A DNA stretch of 34,192 bases from a virus: positions 1 through 34,192 of IMG/VR virus record IMGVR_UViG_3300030085_000725; one strand, 5' to 3'. The notes under the pieces are model-generated. The model did not search any database. It was not told the origin of the DNA and saw only the letters and a list, made by a program, of their open reading frames with translations. Below are positions 16,549 to 26,056 of the stretch, one piece after another (within the stretch, counting starts at the first letter, position 1; every line of letters starts with the position of its first letter). A program made the translations under genes and the position numbers.

Positions 16549-19500
16549 ATGTCTGATTCGATAACAACACCACCATTACGGCAAGCGTTTCCTCCAAATA
16601 AAATTGGATATCAGTTAAAGAATGATCCGAAGTTTACTGAAACTTTACGCGCTAATATAGAAAAAAGATTTATTAATCCTTATAATGAAACAATTACTAA
16701 TTCGTCATTACCTCCATTACCTGATCCTAATTTTAATTATGCTGATTATCTTGCAGAACGTGGTATCCCTCTAACTTCATCAAAAGGTAAATACGTTGCA
16801 AGATATGCTCAAACAAAAGAAAGTTCTGATGCAGCTTTAGAGCGTTATGAAAAACAAATACATTATCAAGAAGTTTTAGAAAGATCTGGTTTTTTAAATT
16901 TAGTTGGTTCTGATCCATTGTTTTGGGGCGAAGTAGCTACTGGTACTAAACTTTTAAGTATGGCAGGCAAAGAAGTAACAAAGAAAATTGTTGCTGATTC
17001 TATTGAAAATGGTTTGGAACTTGGTGTTCAAAGATCATTGCTAGAAAAAAACTTACGAGGAACAATAGCACCAACTGCTTTTTTCGAAGGTGTTGGTAAT
17101 TTATTTGATGCAACTACAAGATTGAATATGAATGAAGATGCTTCAACAGTTCTTAAACAAGAAGCATTTGATTACGCAATTGCAGTAGCGTCTGCAACTG
17201 CTGTTGGTTATGGATTCGGAAAATATAATCAAGCACAGTTTGAGAAACAAGAACTTGTTAAGCGCAGATATGATATTGCGAGAAACAATGCAAAAGAGTT
17301 TATGGGAGGTATAAATTCTAAACCAGATAATCCATGGACAAAATCAAAAGACAGGGAAATTGTAAGCTATGGTCCTGATGTTGAGCCACCACCAAAGTTT
17401 GCTGACGAAGATGTAGCTTATATGGGTGAATGGTTTACTAATACTATTTTTTATAAAGCATTACCAACGCCAATGAAAACATGGATAATGTCTAATGCTC
17501 CTGCTGCAACTAAAACAAGGTTTCTCAGACTAGCCAATGATGGTGGTGTTGGATTTAAATTTAACCAATTAGGTGACGGAGTTGGTGAGTCTGTAGCGCA
17601 AGAAGCCGCAAAGCTTCAAGGTAAATGGGCAGGTGTGTGGACGGACATTCATGATCTATGGTCACAAGCAACAACGAGAGGTGGTGCTTCTGTTTTAGAT
17701 GTTCAAGTTCAAAACACATTAGAAAAAATACGAAAGATAAGAGGTAAAGAAAGTTTAACTATTGATGACTTTGGCGATACACTTGTTGCGCATTATATGA
17801 ATCAAACTCCTTTGAGTGAGCTAACTGCTTTAGAAAGAAAAGGTGTAGAAATATTATCTACTCATTTTAAAGAATGGGAAAAACTTCTCAATGAAGTTGG
17901 TTTGCTTGGCAAGCATGATTCAATTATTAATCAAATACAAAATGCAACAGATCAATTATCAAGTTCTAAAAGTATAATGGGCGATATATTAAAAGGTAAT
18001 CGTTCTTTTTTAATTAAAGAATCTGAAAATATTAAAAAAAGAATTGCAACTAAAACAACAAAATTAGAACAGCTAAATAAAACTTTTGAAACAAGAGGTC
18101 TTACAGCTAAACAAGCAGACTTTAGAGCAAGATTAATTGATGAATTACCTGAGTTAAAAAATGCATTGCGATCTGTAAACAATTCAATAAGTACTCGCTA
18201 TACATTACGCAGCATGAAAGATCTTACAAAAGTTCTTGATGATCTTAGATTAACTCCTAAACAGAAAAAAGCATTAGGTAATCTTTCTAAACATCGTGAT
18301 AAGATGCAAGAAAGAATTGATAATCTTAGAGCATACCTTGATGGTCAAGCAGATTTAGGTGAACCATTTTTTCCTAGATACTTTAATCATAGAGAAATTA
18401 TAAATAGACGCGACGAGTTTACAGAAATTATAAGAAAAGAATATGCTGATAATCCTTTTGTTTTTTCATACAATAGAAAAACCGAAAAGTTTGAAAAAGT
18501 ACGTTTGCCAAGTGATTATGGTAGTACTTTAAAAAGAGCGCAACAAACTGTAAATAAAATTTTAGATGAAACTGACGAAGATGGTATGGTTGGAGCATAC
18601 TTTGGAGCAGGAAAGTCTAAACATTTTATGCATAGAGAATTAGATATTCCTAATTCTAAGCTTAAAGATTTTATGGTTACAAATCTTAAAGATATTCTTG
18701 TAGCTTATAATTCAAAAGTTGCTCCTAAGTATGCGTTTGCAAAACAGTTTAGAAATGCTGATGGAAACCCTGCATCATTAGACGAAGTTATTGCTCAAAA
18801 TACTAAAGAAATGACTGAGGCAGGTTTATCTACAAAAGAAATTAACAGGCTTAATAAAGATTTTATTGGCACATACGATAGAATTGTTGGTCGTGTTATG
18901 ACCAAACCAGACTCTTTAAATACAAGAGCTGCTGATTGGTTAAGAACAGCAACACAGTGGACATATCTAGGTGGAGCAGGACAAGCAGCTATAGCAGATT
19001 TTTCTAATTTATTTTTAGATCACGAAATGAGAACTATAGCTAAAGGTGTTACTGCAAGCATAGAAGAAGGCGTTTTAAAAAGCGCAGCTAAAGAACTAAA
19101 AAGAGCAGGTGATGGTCTTGAGATGATTCAAGGACAGTTTCATCTTAAGTATATGGAAAATATAAGTTCTGATCCATTTAGAAATGCTCTTACAGATAAA
19201 ATAAATCATGGGTTTTATACTTTTAATTTACTTGGCCCTGCTACATTAGCTGCTAAAAATATGGATGCATTGTTTCGAGGTCATACAATTATTGATATTG
19301 CAACAAAGAAAGCAAACAATAAAAAGTTAAGCAATTGGGAATCTGTATTTTTATCACGTTATAATATTAATGATGATATGGCTAAACGTATTGCTGCATC
19401 ACCAGTAGATAAAACTAAAAATCAATTATATTTACCAAATACAGACGCATGGACAGACACAGGCGCAGTAGAAGCATTTAGATCCGCATTGCGATCAGGT

Positions 19501-20178
19501 GTTACTAATAGAATTATTATGGGTACACCTGCGGACAAACCATTAGCAATGAGTGGTAAGTCTTATGTACCTATGGATATAGCAAAAATGATTGGAATGA
19601 AAGAAAGTCCAAGAGTAAAAGGATATGCGGAATTAGAAAGTCCTTTGCTTGCATTACCATTTACATTTTATACTTACACTGTTGGCGCATTAAACAAAGT
19701 AACAACTAACTATGCTCAAGGTTTAGTTAGAAATAAAGCTGCTCATTTTATTATGGCTATGTTTCTTGGCTATCATATTGTTAAGGCAAGAACACCATCA
19801 TGGGCATGGAATGAAATGGACATAGAAGATAAAGCATTACGCGCGTTTGATTTTTCTGGTCTTGCAGCTTTTTATTCTGATATGTTCTATCGTTCATTAG
19901 AAATGGGAATGGCTTTTGACATAGCCAATCCAACACCATTTGAGCCAAAGTTTAAACAAGATCCTGATGCTGTTGGTGGTATATCTTCTATTTTTGGCGC
20001 ACCTGCTGATTATGCATATGACAATGTGCGAATGATTCAAATGTTTGCGCGAGGTGAATATGAAGAAGGCATGGAGCAAGGTGTTATGAACATTCCTTTG
20101 CTTGGCAATATGTTTATTAAAGATTTAAGAAATGATCTGAAAAATGTATTAGGTGATTTTGGCGCATCATTAGAATAA
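16549..20178 (+). CDS. Large internal virion/ejection protein (T7 gp16-like)
   Basis: 1209 residues, comparable with T7 gp16 (1318). The order gp14-gp15-gp16 supports the call. I see no lytic transglycosylase signature in the first 150 residues, where T7 gp16 has one, so wall digestion during entry may be absent or done elsewhere. Apolar segments at about 990-1065, for example ELESPLLALPFTFYTYTVGA and AHFIMAMFLGYHIV, could span the inner membrane, as expected for the channel-forming end. The C-terminal part (YDNVRMIQMFARGEYEEGME) fits marine gp16-like proteins. Confidence 0.8.
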   Translation: MSDSITTPPLRQAFPPNKIGYQLKNDPKFTETLRANIEKRFINPYNETITNSSLPPLPDPNFNYADYLAERGIPLTSSKGKYVARYAQTKESSDAALERYEKQIHYQEVLERSGFLNLVGSDPLFWGEVATGTKLLSMAGKEVTKKIVADSIENGLELGVQRSLLEKNLRGTIAPTAFFEGVGNLFDATTRLNMNEDASTVLKQEAFDYAIAVASATAVGYGFGKYNQAQFEKQELVKRRYDIARNNAKEFMGGINSKPDNPWTKSKDREIVSYGPDVEPPPKFADEDVAYMGEWFTNTIFYKALPTPMKTWIMSNAPAATKTRFLRLANDGGVGFKFNQLGDGVGESVAQEAAKLQGKWAGVWTDIHDLWSQATTRGGASVLDVQVQNTLEKIRKIRGKESLTIDDFGDTLVAHYMNQTPLSELTALERKGVEILSTHFKEWEKLLNEVGLLGKHDSIINQIQNATDQLSSSKSIMGDILKGNRSFLIKESENIKKRIATKTTKLEQLNKTFETRGLTAKQADFRARLIDELPELKNALRSVNNSISTRYTLRSMKDLTKVLDDLRLTPKQKKALGNLSKHRDKMQERIDNLRAYLDGQADLGEPFFPRYFNHREIINRRDEFTEIIRKEYADNPFVFSYNRKTEKFEKVRLPSDYGSTLKRAQQTVNKILDETDEDGMVGAYFGAGKSKHFMHRELDIPNSKLKDFMVTNLKDILVAYNSKVAPKYAFAKQFRNADGNPASLDEVIAQNTKEMTEAGLSTKEINRLNKDFIGTYDRIVGRVMTKPDSLNTRAADWLRTATQWTYLGGAGQAAIADFSNLFLDHEMRTIAKGVTASIEEGVLKSAAKELKRAGDGLEMIQGQFHLKYMENISSDPFRNALTDKINHGFYTFNLLGPATLAAKNMDALFRGHTIIDIATKKANNKKLSNWESVFLSRYNINDDMAKRIAASPVDKTKNQLYLPNTDAWTDTGAVEAFRSALRSGVTNRIIMGTPADKPLAMSGKSYVPMDIAKMIGMKESPRVKGYAELESPLLALPFTFYTYTVGALNKVTTNYAQGLVRNKAAHFIMAMFLGYHIVKARTPSWAWNEMDIEDKALRAFDFSGLAAFYSDMFYRSLEMGMAFDIANPTPFEPKFKQDPDAVGGISSIFGAPADYAYDNVRMIQMFARGEYEEGMEQGVMNIPLLGNMFIKDLRNDLKNVLGDFGASLE

Positions 20179-20179
20179 A

Positions 20180-20226
20180 TTGTGCGAGCATTTTTGTGCG
20201 TTGAGATTATTTCTAGTTAGTTTATC
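20180..20226 (+). promoter_or_regulatory. Late-type promoter with TTGTGCGTTGA element (fibre cassette)
   Basis: TTGTGCGTTGA at 20194-20204 with -10 candidates TTTATC (20221) or TATCTT (20223). A half copy TTGTGCG lies 14 bases upstream at 20180. It sits in the 72-base gap between the ejection genes and the tail fibre gene, where no coding sequence constrains it, so the repeat of the motif there is meaningful. Confidence 0.65.
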
Positions 20227-20250
20227 TTAGCCCCAAATGAGGGCCGATTT

Positions 20251-22581
20251 ATGACAATATCTATAGCAGACAATTCACCACGTATTTCCTACACCGTAGG
20301 TCAAGGCGTTACCCAAACTTCTTTTACTGTTCCTTTTGAATTTTTCAATAACACTGATCTTAATGTTTATGTAGATGGCACGCTCAAAACAATTACTTCT
20401 CACTACACTGTTTCGGGTGGCGATGGTTCTACTGGTACTATTTCTATGTCTGTCACAGGTGGCAGTGGTGGGTCTACTGTTGTTATTACCCGTGATATTG
20501 CCTTAGAAAGAACTACTGATTTTCCTGTTTCGGGTGCATTTAATATTGTAGCTCTTAATACTGAGTTAGATAGATTGGTTGCTATTGCTGCTGACCTTGA
20601 AGATCAGGCTAATCGTGCATTGCAACTTACAGATTTTGATGCTGCGGTGTCACTTGTCCTCCCAGAAGTTGACACTCGTAAAGGAAAGACGCTCGCTTTC
20701 AATGCATCAACAGGCGCAGTAGAGGCAGGTCCAAGTATTTCTGACACTCAAACTGTTTCTGCTGCGTCCGCTGACATAGCATTACTTGCTGATATACAAG
20801 ACGGAACTACAGCAACTAATGCGATAACTACTGTTGCAAGTAATAATGCTAATGTTACTACAGTCGCAGGAATATCTTCAAATGTAACAACAGTAGCAGG
20901 TAACAATTCAAACGTAACTACTGTTGCAGGTAGCATTTCTAATGTAAATACAGTAGCAAGTAATATATCTAGTGTTAATTCAGTAGCTACAAATATTGCT
21001 AGTGTAGTATCTGTTGCTAATGATCTTGCAGAAACTGTTTCTGAAATAGAAACGGTAGCAAACGATCTTAATGAGTCTACCTCTGAGATTGATACTGTTG
21101 CTCAAAATATAGCTAATGTTAATACAGTTGGTACTGGCATTTCGAATGTTAATACTGTTGCTTCTGGAATATCTAACATAAATACAGTTGCAGGTATTGA
21201 TGCTAACGTTACAACTGTTGCAGGAATAAGTAGTAATGTTAGCACTGTAGCAGGTATATCAAGTGATGTTACTGCGGTAGCAGGTGACGCAACAGATATA
21301 GGAACTGTTGCAACGAATATTTCTAATGTAAACGCAGTTGGTAGCAACATATCTAATGTTAATTCTGTAGCAAGCAATGCTAGTAATATTAACGCTGTTG
21401 CCGCTGATGCGACTGATATAGGAACTGTTGCAACAGATATTTCGAATGTTAATACTGTTGCAGGTATTTCATCAAATATTAGTACAGTTGCAGGTATAAG
21501 CTCTAATGTAACAACAGTTGCAGGAATTAGTGCAAACGTAACAACGGTTGCAGGTGATACAACAAACATAGCAACGATTGCTACAAACTTAAGTGGAACT
21601 GACACTATTGGTACGGTAGCAGGGTCAATAACCAACGTTAATAATGTTGGGGGATCAATATCTAATGTTAATACTGTTGCTAATAACCTTACTTCTGTAA
21701 ATGCATTTGGTAATCAGTATGTTATTAGTGCTAGTGCGCCTAGCTCTCCTAACGAGGGTTTGCTATGGTTTGATACAACTACAGATACAATGAAAGTTTA
21801 CAATGGTTCTAGTTTTCAAAACGCAGGATCAAGTGTAAATGGAACAACTAACAGAGTTAATTATGTAGTTGGCTCATCTTCTGGTTCTTACAATGGATCT
21901 ACTACTGTATTCCCAGCAACATATGATGTTGGTTTCTTAGACGTATATCTCAACGGTGTGCGTTTAGATCCTGCAGATTTCACAGCAACAAATGGTTCTA
22001 GTGTTACGCTTGGTAGTGCAGCAACAAATGGTGATACAGTCGGTATTGTTGGGTATGGTACTTTTGAGTTAGCAGATCACTACAATAAAACTAATTCAGA
22101 TGCTCGATATGCACAACTATCAGGAGCAACATTTACTGGTGATATAAGCGGTACAAATGCTACTCTATCTGGTTACTTACGTGGCCCATCAAGCTTTACT
22201 ATTGACCCTGCAACGCATGGGGATAATACTGGAACTGTAGTTATTGCAGGTAACTTACAAGTTGATGGAACTACAACTACAATTAATAGTACCACACTTA
22301 CAGTTGACGATAAGAATATTGTTATTGCTTCTGGTGCTGCGGATGCTGCGGCTGCAAATGGTTCTGGCATAACTGTTGATGGTGCAAGTGCTACTATTCT
22401 TTATCAATCATCAGGCGATAAATGGCAGTTTAATAAACCAATTAGTTTTGCTAACTGGACAATTACAGAAAGCGGTGGGTCGCTGTACTTTGCAACAGGC
22501 GGCACAAACAAAATGAAACTAGATGCAAGCGGCAACTTAGATGTCGTTGGCTCAGTTAATTCTAATGCAACAATCTCCTAG
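20251..22581 (+). CDS. Tail fibre protein (T7 gp17 N-domain, decapeptide-repeat shaft)
   Basis: 776 residues. Residues 1-150 are the T7 tail-fibre anchor domain (SPRISYTVGQGVTQTSFTVP, FEFF, ALNTELDRLVAIAADLEDQA) that fixes the fibre to the tail. Residues about 191-486 are some 29 ten-residue repeats of the form NVxTVAxxIS, likely a trimeric shaft. The remaining 290 residues are beta-rich with domains common in marine fibres (GLLWFDTTTDTMKVYNG; VFPATYDVGFLDVYLNGVRL; DARYAQLSGATFTGDIS). I see no C-terminal autochaperone motif. Ribosome site GAGGG; downstream genes probably add the tip. Confidence 0.93.
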   Translation: MTISIADNSPRISYTVGQGVTQTSFTVPFEFFNNTDLNVYVDGTLKTITSHYTVSGGDGSTGTISMSVTGGSGGSTVVITRDIALERTTDFPVSGAFNIVALNTELDRLVAIAADLEDQANRALQLTDFDAAVSLVLPEVDTRKGKTLAFNASTGAVEAGPSISDTQTVSAASADIALLADIQDGTTATNAITTVASNNANVTTVAGISSNVTTVAGNNSNVTTVAGSISNVNTVASNISSVNSVATNIASVVSVANDLAETVSEIETVANDLNESTSEIDTVAQNIANVNTVGTGISNVNTVASGISNINTVAGIDANVTTVAGISSNVSTVAGISSDVTAVAGDATDIGTVATNISNVNAVGSNISNVNSVASNASNINAVAADATDIGTVATDISNVNTVAGISSNISTVAGISSNVTTVAGISANVTTVAGDTTNIATIATNLSGTDTIGTVAGSITNVNNVGGSISNVNTVANNLTSVNAFGNQYVISASAPSSPNEGLLWFDTTTDTMKVYNGSSFQNAGSSVNGTTNRVNYVVGSSSGSYNGSTTVFPATYDVGFLDVYLNGVRLDPADFTATNGSSVTLGSAATNGDTVGIVGYGTFELADHYNKTNSDARYAQLSGATFTGDISGTNATLSGYLRGPSSFTIDPATHGDNTGTVVIAGNLQVDGTTTTINSTTLTVDDKNIVIASGAADAAAANGSGITVDGASATILYQSSGDKWQFNKPISFANWTITESGGSLYFATGGTNKMKLDASGNLDVVGSVNSNATIS
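20821..21708 (+). repeat. About 29 tandem 30-bp coding repeats in the tail fibre gene
   Basis: The translation repeats every 10 residues with consensus N-V-x-T-V-A-x-x-I-S; variants include DIGTVATNIS and SVNSVATNIA. One longer, irregular unit (residues about 261-285, ETVSEIETVA and NDLNESTSEI) interrupts the array. Codons vary between units, so the repeat is old and kept at protein level rather than recently copied. Repeat number changes by recombination are expected to alter fibre length. Confidence 0.9.
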
Positions 22582-22596
22582 TGAAAGGACACGAAA

Positions 22597-24177
22597 ATGG
22601 CGATTAAAGTAGGTGGAACAGAGGTAATTACTAACGCTAGGCAGCTTAGTAATATTGCTAGTGTAGATGCTACAACTGTAGCTGCGCTTGGAACAGCAGG
22701 TGTTGGTGGTGGTGGTGGTGTCTTTGATATGACTGCATCAGGGGCAATTTCGTCTGGTGATCTTGTTGCTTTAAATAGTGATGGTACTGTTAGTCCAATT
22801 ACAGAAAGTATTTCACCTGCAAATCCACCTACTGAGGTAACTACAACTTCTGGATTTAGTAGTGTAGAACAGCATATTGAAACGTCTTACGATACACAAT
22901 ATGATAGAGTTGTTGTTGCTTTTAATCAAAGCAGTAATCCTAGAGCAGCAACTTATACAGTAAGTGGTAATAAAACTAACGCTTCTGCAACATGGAGTAG
23001 TGATATTGCGATTCAAAATAAAACCGCAAATTATGGGCCTCAACTTGTATACGATAGTGTAAATGGAAAACATATTTATGCGTGGTCTCACTATAACAGT
23101 GATAGTGATGATGGAGGTCATGTAATAGTTTTAGACGCAACAAATGCAACACTTAGTCAAGGTACGGCTGTTGATTGGCTTCCTAATCTAAGATCAGATC
23201 AATTTGATATGTGTTACGATGCTGATAATGCAAATATATATATATCATATCAATCTGATGGTGGTACAACACACATTATTGCAGGTTCAATTAGTGGAAA
23301 CTCTATTACTCTTGGATCGGCTGTACAATTAGATACTACAAAAAGAAATACAGCTTGTGCATATGATCCAGATACGAATCAAATTGTTGTTCTTGCTCAA
23401 GGGCCTTCTAAAACAAAAACTTATTTTTTAACTGTAAGCGGTACAACTCTTACACTTCTATCAAATTCAAGCTCTAATGATTTAAAGAACAGTTCTAATA
23501 GTGATATAGTTACAAATTATCATAACTTAATGTATGAACCACATAATAATAAACTATTGGCATCTTATTATAATTCAACAGATGGCGGTGTTTATGTAAG
23601 TGCTGGTACTATTACATCTAATAGTATTTCTTGGGGTACTCCAAAATTAATTACTTCTTCAAATCCAGACGGTCTTGGTTCACGTGGAACTAAAATGACA
23701 CTTAAAGATACAACCTCTGGTGATTTTTATTTAATATTTGAACTTCCTACAAGTCCATCTATTAAAATAGCAAGCTTAAGTTTAAGCGGTACTACTGTTT
23801 CTTTTACTGTAGGTAATTTATATGAAAAAACTTCCACAAATGGTGGAGATATTCTTTACAATCCAGACATTTCTGGAAACTTATTATTTACAAGAAGAAC
23901 TTCAGGTGGCTCATTAAGAGTGCAGACCTTAAATACTGATACTACTACTTCAAATAATACTGATTGGATAGGAATTGCAGGTGAAGACATATCAGATACA
24001 GCATCAGGTGAGATAAAATTACTTGGTAGTGTTGATAGCCAACAATCAGGTTTAACACCAAAAACAAATTATTACGCACAATCAGATGGTTCTTTGGGTA
24101 CTAGTAGCGCTGATAGCGCCCCACTTGTTGGTAAGGCTTTAACATCAACGTCAATTCTTATTACAAGACCAGATTAA
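22597..24177 (+). CDS. Fibre-associated protein with beta-propeller-like insert
   Basis: 526 residues. A short front (MAIKVGGTEVITNARQLSNI, then FDMTASGAISSGDLVALNSD) and a C-terminal part (IAGEDISDTASGEIKLLGSV, then GLTPKTNYYAQSDGSLGT) look like two halves of one small beta domain known from marine fibre proteins. Between them, about residues 75-450, repeating units of the kind PQLVYDSVNGKHIYAWSHYN and FDMCYDADNANIYISYQSDG suggest a propeller of six or seven blades. Likely role: receptor or sugar binding at the fibre tip. Inferred from fold-like repetition and position. Confidence 0.75.
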   Translation: MAIKVGGTEVITNARQLSNIASVDATTVAALGTAGVGGGGGVFDMTASGAISSGDLVALNSDGTVSPITESISPANPPTEVTTTSGFSSVEQHIETSYDTQYDRVVVAFNQSSNPRAATYTVSGNKTNASATWSSDIAIQNKTANYGPQLVYDSVNGKHIYAWSHYNSDSDDGGHVIVLDATNATLSQGTAVDWLPNLRSDQFDMCYDADNANIYISYQSDGGTTHIIAGSISGNSITLGSAVQLDTTKRNTACAYDPDTNQIVVLAQGPSKTKTYFLTVSGTTLTLLSNSSSNDLKNSSNSDIVTNYHNLMYEPHNNKLLASYYNSTDGGVYVSAGTITSNSISWGTPKLITSSNPDGLGSRGTKMTLKDTTSGDFYLIFELPTSPSIKIASLSLSGTTVSFTVGNLYEKTSTNGGDILYNPDISGNLLFTRRTSGGSLRVQTLNTDTTTSNNTDWIGIAGEDISDTASGEIKLLGSVDSQQSGLTPKTNYYAQSDGSLGTSSADSAPLVGKALTSTSILITRPD

Positions 24178-24189
24178 AAAGGATAACAC

Positions 24190-24789
24190 ATGACAAAAGC
24201 AAGAGACTTAGCAACCTTAGTATCAACAGGTAATCCTCTAGCTGATGGTGCAATAACAGTCGCAGAAGTAACTGGTGCAGCAGCACTTGCAAGCCCTACA
24301 TTTACTGGAACACCAAGCGCACCTACCGCATCAGCAGGAACAAACACCACACAAATAGCTACAACAGCATTTGTGCAAACAGATTTAGCCAATTTAGTAG
24401 ATAGTGCGCCAGATGCTTTGAACACATTAAATGAACTAGCGGCTGCATTAGGTGATGATGCAAATTTTAGTACAACAGTAACAAACAGCATTGCAACAAA
24501 AGCTCCTACTGCTGATCCTACATTTACTGGTGATGTTACTTTGCCAGATAAGATTGTGCATACTGGCGATACTAATACGGCTATTCGTTTTCCTTCTGCT
24601 GATACAATTAGTTTTGAAACTGGTGGCAGTGAACGCTTTAGAGTTGGTTCATCAGGTGAACTTGGCATAGGCGGTGCAACCTATGGTACAGCAGGACAAG
24701 TTCTAAAATCTGGTGGTTCTGGTGCTGCACCAACATGGGGTGAGGCTGCATCAGCAGGTCCTCTCTTTGATAACTTTTTATTTAGATAA
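24190..24789 (+). CDS. Short tail fibre-like protein
   Basis: 199 residues. It carries fibre collagen-like/beta-helix units common in phage fibres: AALASPTFTGTPSAPTASAG, TQIATTAFVQTDLANLVDSA, PDALNTLNELAAALGDDANF, then a second PTFTGDVTLP unit and an EIKL-like end (GTAGQVLKSGGSGAAPTWGE). That last segment usually precedes a tip domain; here the gene ends 20 residues later and a separate small protein follows. It may be one part of a multi-protein fibre. Spacing to neighbours is about 12 bases on each side. Confidence 0.8.
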   Translation: MTKARDLATLVSTGNPLADGAITVAEVTGAAALASPTFTGTPSAPTASAGTNTTQIATTAFVQTDLANLVDSAPDALNTLNELAAALGDDANFSTTVTNSIATKAPTADPTFTGDVTLPDKIVHTGDTNTAIRFPSADTISFETGGSERFRVGSSGELGIGGATYGTAGQVLKSGGSGAAPTWGEAASAGPLFDNFLFR

Positions 24790-24801
24790 AGGAAAAGTAA
24801 A

Positions 24802-25389
24802 ATGACAACCTTTGCATTTGTAGATCAAGAGTACACTGTAAGCTCTAATAATAACAGTTATTTAACGCCACAAAATCTTTATACCGTACCTAGCAATAAA
24901 ATTGCTAAAATTAAGTTTGATGGTATGTTCGTAACTCACAACCAATCGGGTAGCTCTTCTTATGCTTTTAAAGAAGTTTCGTTTATGCTTTACTCAGACG
25001 GTACAAATGTTCATCGAAAACATATGTATGGTTTTGCTGATACTACTGAAAATAACATTCAAATGGTCTCTTTTTATAATCCAGTAGAGTATATGGGTTC
25101 TCGTCATAATAGTAATAATGGTTCTCAAAGTGCTAATTATGAATATAGTATGTTTGCACAACCTCAACATGTGGTTAGTTCAGGTACTGTAGATACTCAA
25201 ATAAGTGATGCACCTACTGGTCATTATGATTTTACATCTACTAGAACAAATGGGGGCAGAGTTTATGGCCCAGGCACTTTTTTTATGAAAGAAAATGAAG
25301 TGTTAAAAGCTGTTGCTCAAGCAAATACAGATAGTAATGCTACTAAGTATTTTAATTTTCGATTGGCTGTTTTTCTAGAAGATGAATAG
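24802..25389 (+). CDS. Putative fibre tip/receptor-binding protein, unknown family
   Basis: 195 residues, ATG with AAAGGAAA upstream. I do not recognise it. It is beta-rich and aromatic (YTVSSNNNSYLTPQNLYTVP, SYAFKEVSFMLYSDGTNVH, MKENEVLKAVAQANTDSNAT) and ends FNFRLAVFLEDE. Such small proteins made of one jelly-roll-like domain often follow fibre genes and act as the binding tip; a similar YTVPSNK...AKI front occurs in virion proteins. Last gene of the fibre cassette, before the lysis genes. Confidence 0.65.
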   Translation: MTTFAFVDQEYTVSSNNNSYLTPQNLYTVPSNKIAKIKFDGMFVTHNQSGSSSYAFKEVSFMLYSDGTNVHRKHMYGFADTTENNIQMVSFYNPVEYMGSRHNSNNGSQSANYEYSMFAQPQHVVSSGTVDTQISDAPTGHYDFTSTRTNGGRVYGPGTFFMKENEVLKAVAQANTDSNATKYFNFRLAVFLEDE

Positions 25390-25415
25390 ATATATGATTT
25401 TTCTGAGTTAGGAAA

Positions 25416-25892
25416 ATGGATCCAGTATCTTGTGTAGCTTTAGCAACAGGGGCATACAAAACGCTACGTGCAGCTATAAGCACAGGAAAAGATATACAAG
25501 AAATGTCTGGAACTTTAGCCCAATGGGGCAAAGCATTTTCAGATTTTAGTAATTTAGAAGAACGAGAAAATAATCCACCTTTTTGGAAAAAAACATTTAA
25601 AGGTTCTGATGAAGAAACAGCTTTAGAAATTTTTGCAAATAAAAAGAAAATGGAACAAATGCGGTCAGAAATAAAAGACCATATTAGTTTTCATTATGGA
25701 CCTAGTGCGTGGAAAGAAGTCTTACATATTGAAGCGCAAATGCGTAAAAAAAGAAAACAGGAGTTTTATAAAAAACAGGAGCGAATAGATGCGGCTATTA
25801 ATTTTACTATTGGGTTCGTTATTTTTCTGCTCAGTGGTGGTGTCTTGTTCTGCATTTTCTATTTCCTCGGCAAATGGCAAGGACGTTGGTAA
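25416..25892 (+). CDS. Membrane-anchored conserved phage protein of the lysis region
   Basis: 158 residues. A cytoplasmic front (PVSCVALATGAYKTLRAAIS), a middle with NNPPFWKKTFKGSDEETALE and a long basic coiled helix, then one C-terminal transmembrane segment (residues about 129-152, INFTIGFVIFLLSGGVLFCI) and a short charged end. Conserved proteins of this layout lie between fibre and lysis genes in marine phages; function is unknown. Candidate roles are a lysis regulator or an inner-membrane spanin-like part, but no proof is visible. Confidence 0.75.
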   Translation: MDPVSCVALATGAYKTLRAAISTGKDIQEMSGTLAQWGKAFSDFSNLEERENNPPFWKKTFKGSDEETALEIFANKKKMEQMRSEIKDHISFHYGPSAWKEVLHIEAQMRKKRKQEFYKKQERIDAAINFTIGFVIFLLSGGVLFCIFYFLGKWQGRW

Positions 25893-25894
25893 CC

Positions 25895-26056
25895 ATGTGG
25901 GTGCTATTATGGTTACAATTAGTGAGTGGAACTTTTGATCATTACCACATATCAAGTCACAGTTCTGAGGAAGCATGTAAAGAAGCGTTAAAAGAAGCTA
26001 AAGTATTAGTTACAAATACAAATAATAAAGTAGTGTGTATAAAAATTGAACGGTGA
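25895..26056 (+). CDS. Small secreted cysteine-pair protein of the lysis cassette
   Basis: 53 residues from ATG 25895, three bases after the previous stop; an earlier ATG at 25874 overlaps it. Front MWVLLWLQLVSG looks like a signal peptide, then HSSEEACKEALKEAK and a second Cys near the end (VVCIKIER). Two cysteines suit a periplasmic disulphide. The minus-strand gene at 27252 has the same plan. Function unknown; lysis accessory is inferred from position. The stop overlaps the next GTG. Confidence 0.65.
   Translation: MWVLLWLQLVSGTFDHYHISSHSSEEACKEALKEAKVLVTNTNNKVVCIKIER

Noticed and set aside
21102-21635. Long minus-strand open frame of 177 residues opposite the tail fibre
   Set aside because: Mirror frame of the decapeptide repeats; no ribosome site and lies inside a certain gene.
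20821-21708. Possible CRISPR-like array (30-bp periodicity)
   Set aside because: The units are coding, codon-diverged and without spacers; the period comes from ten-residue fibre repeats.
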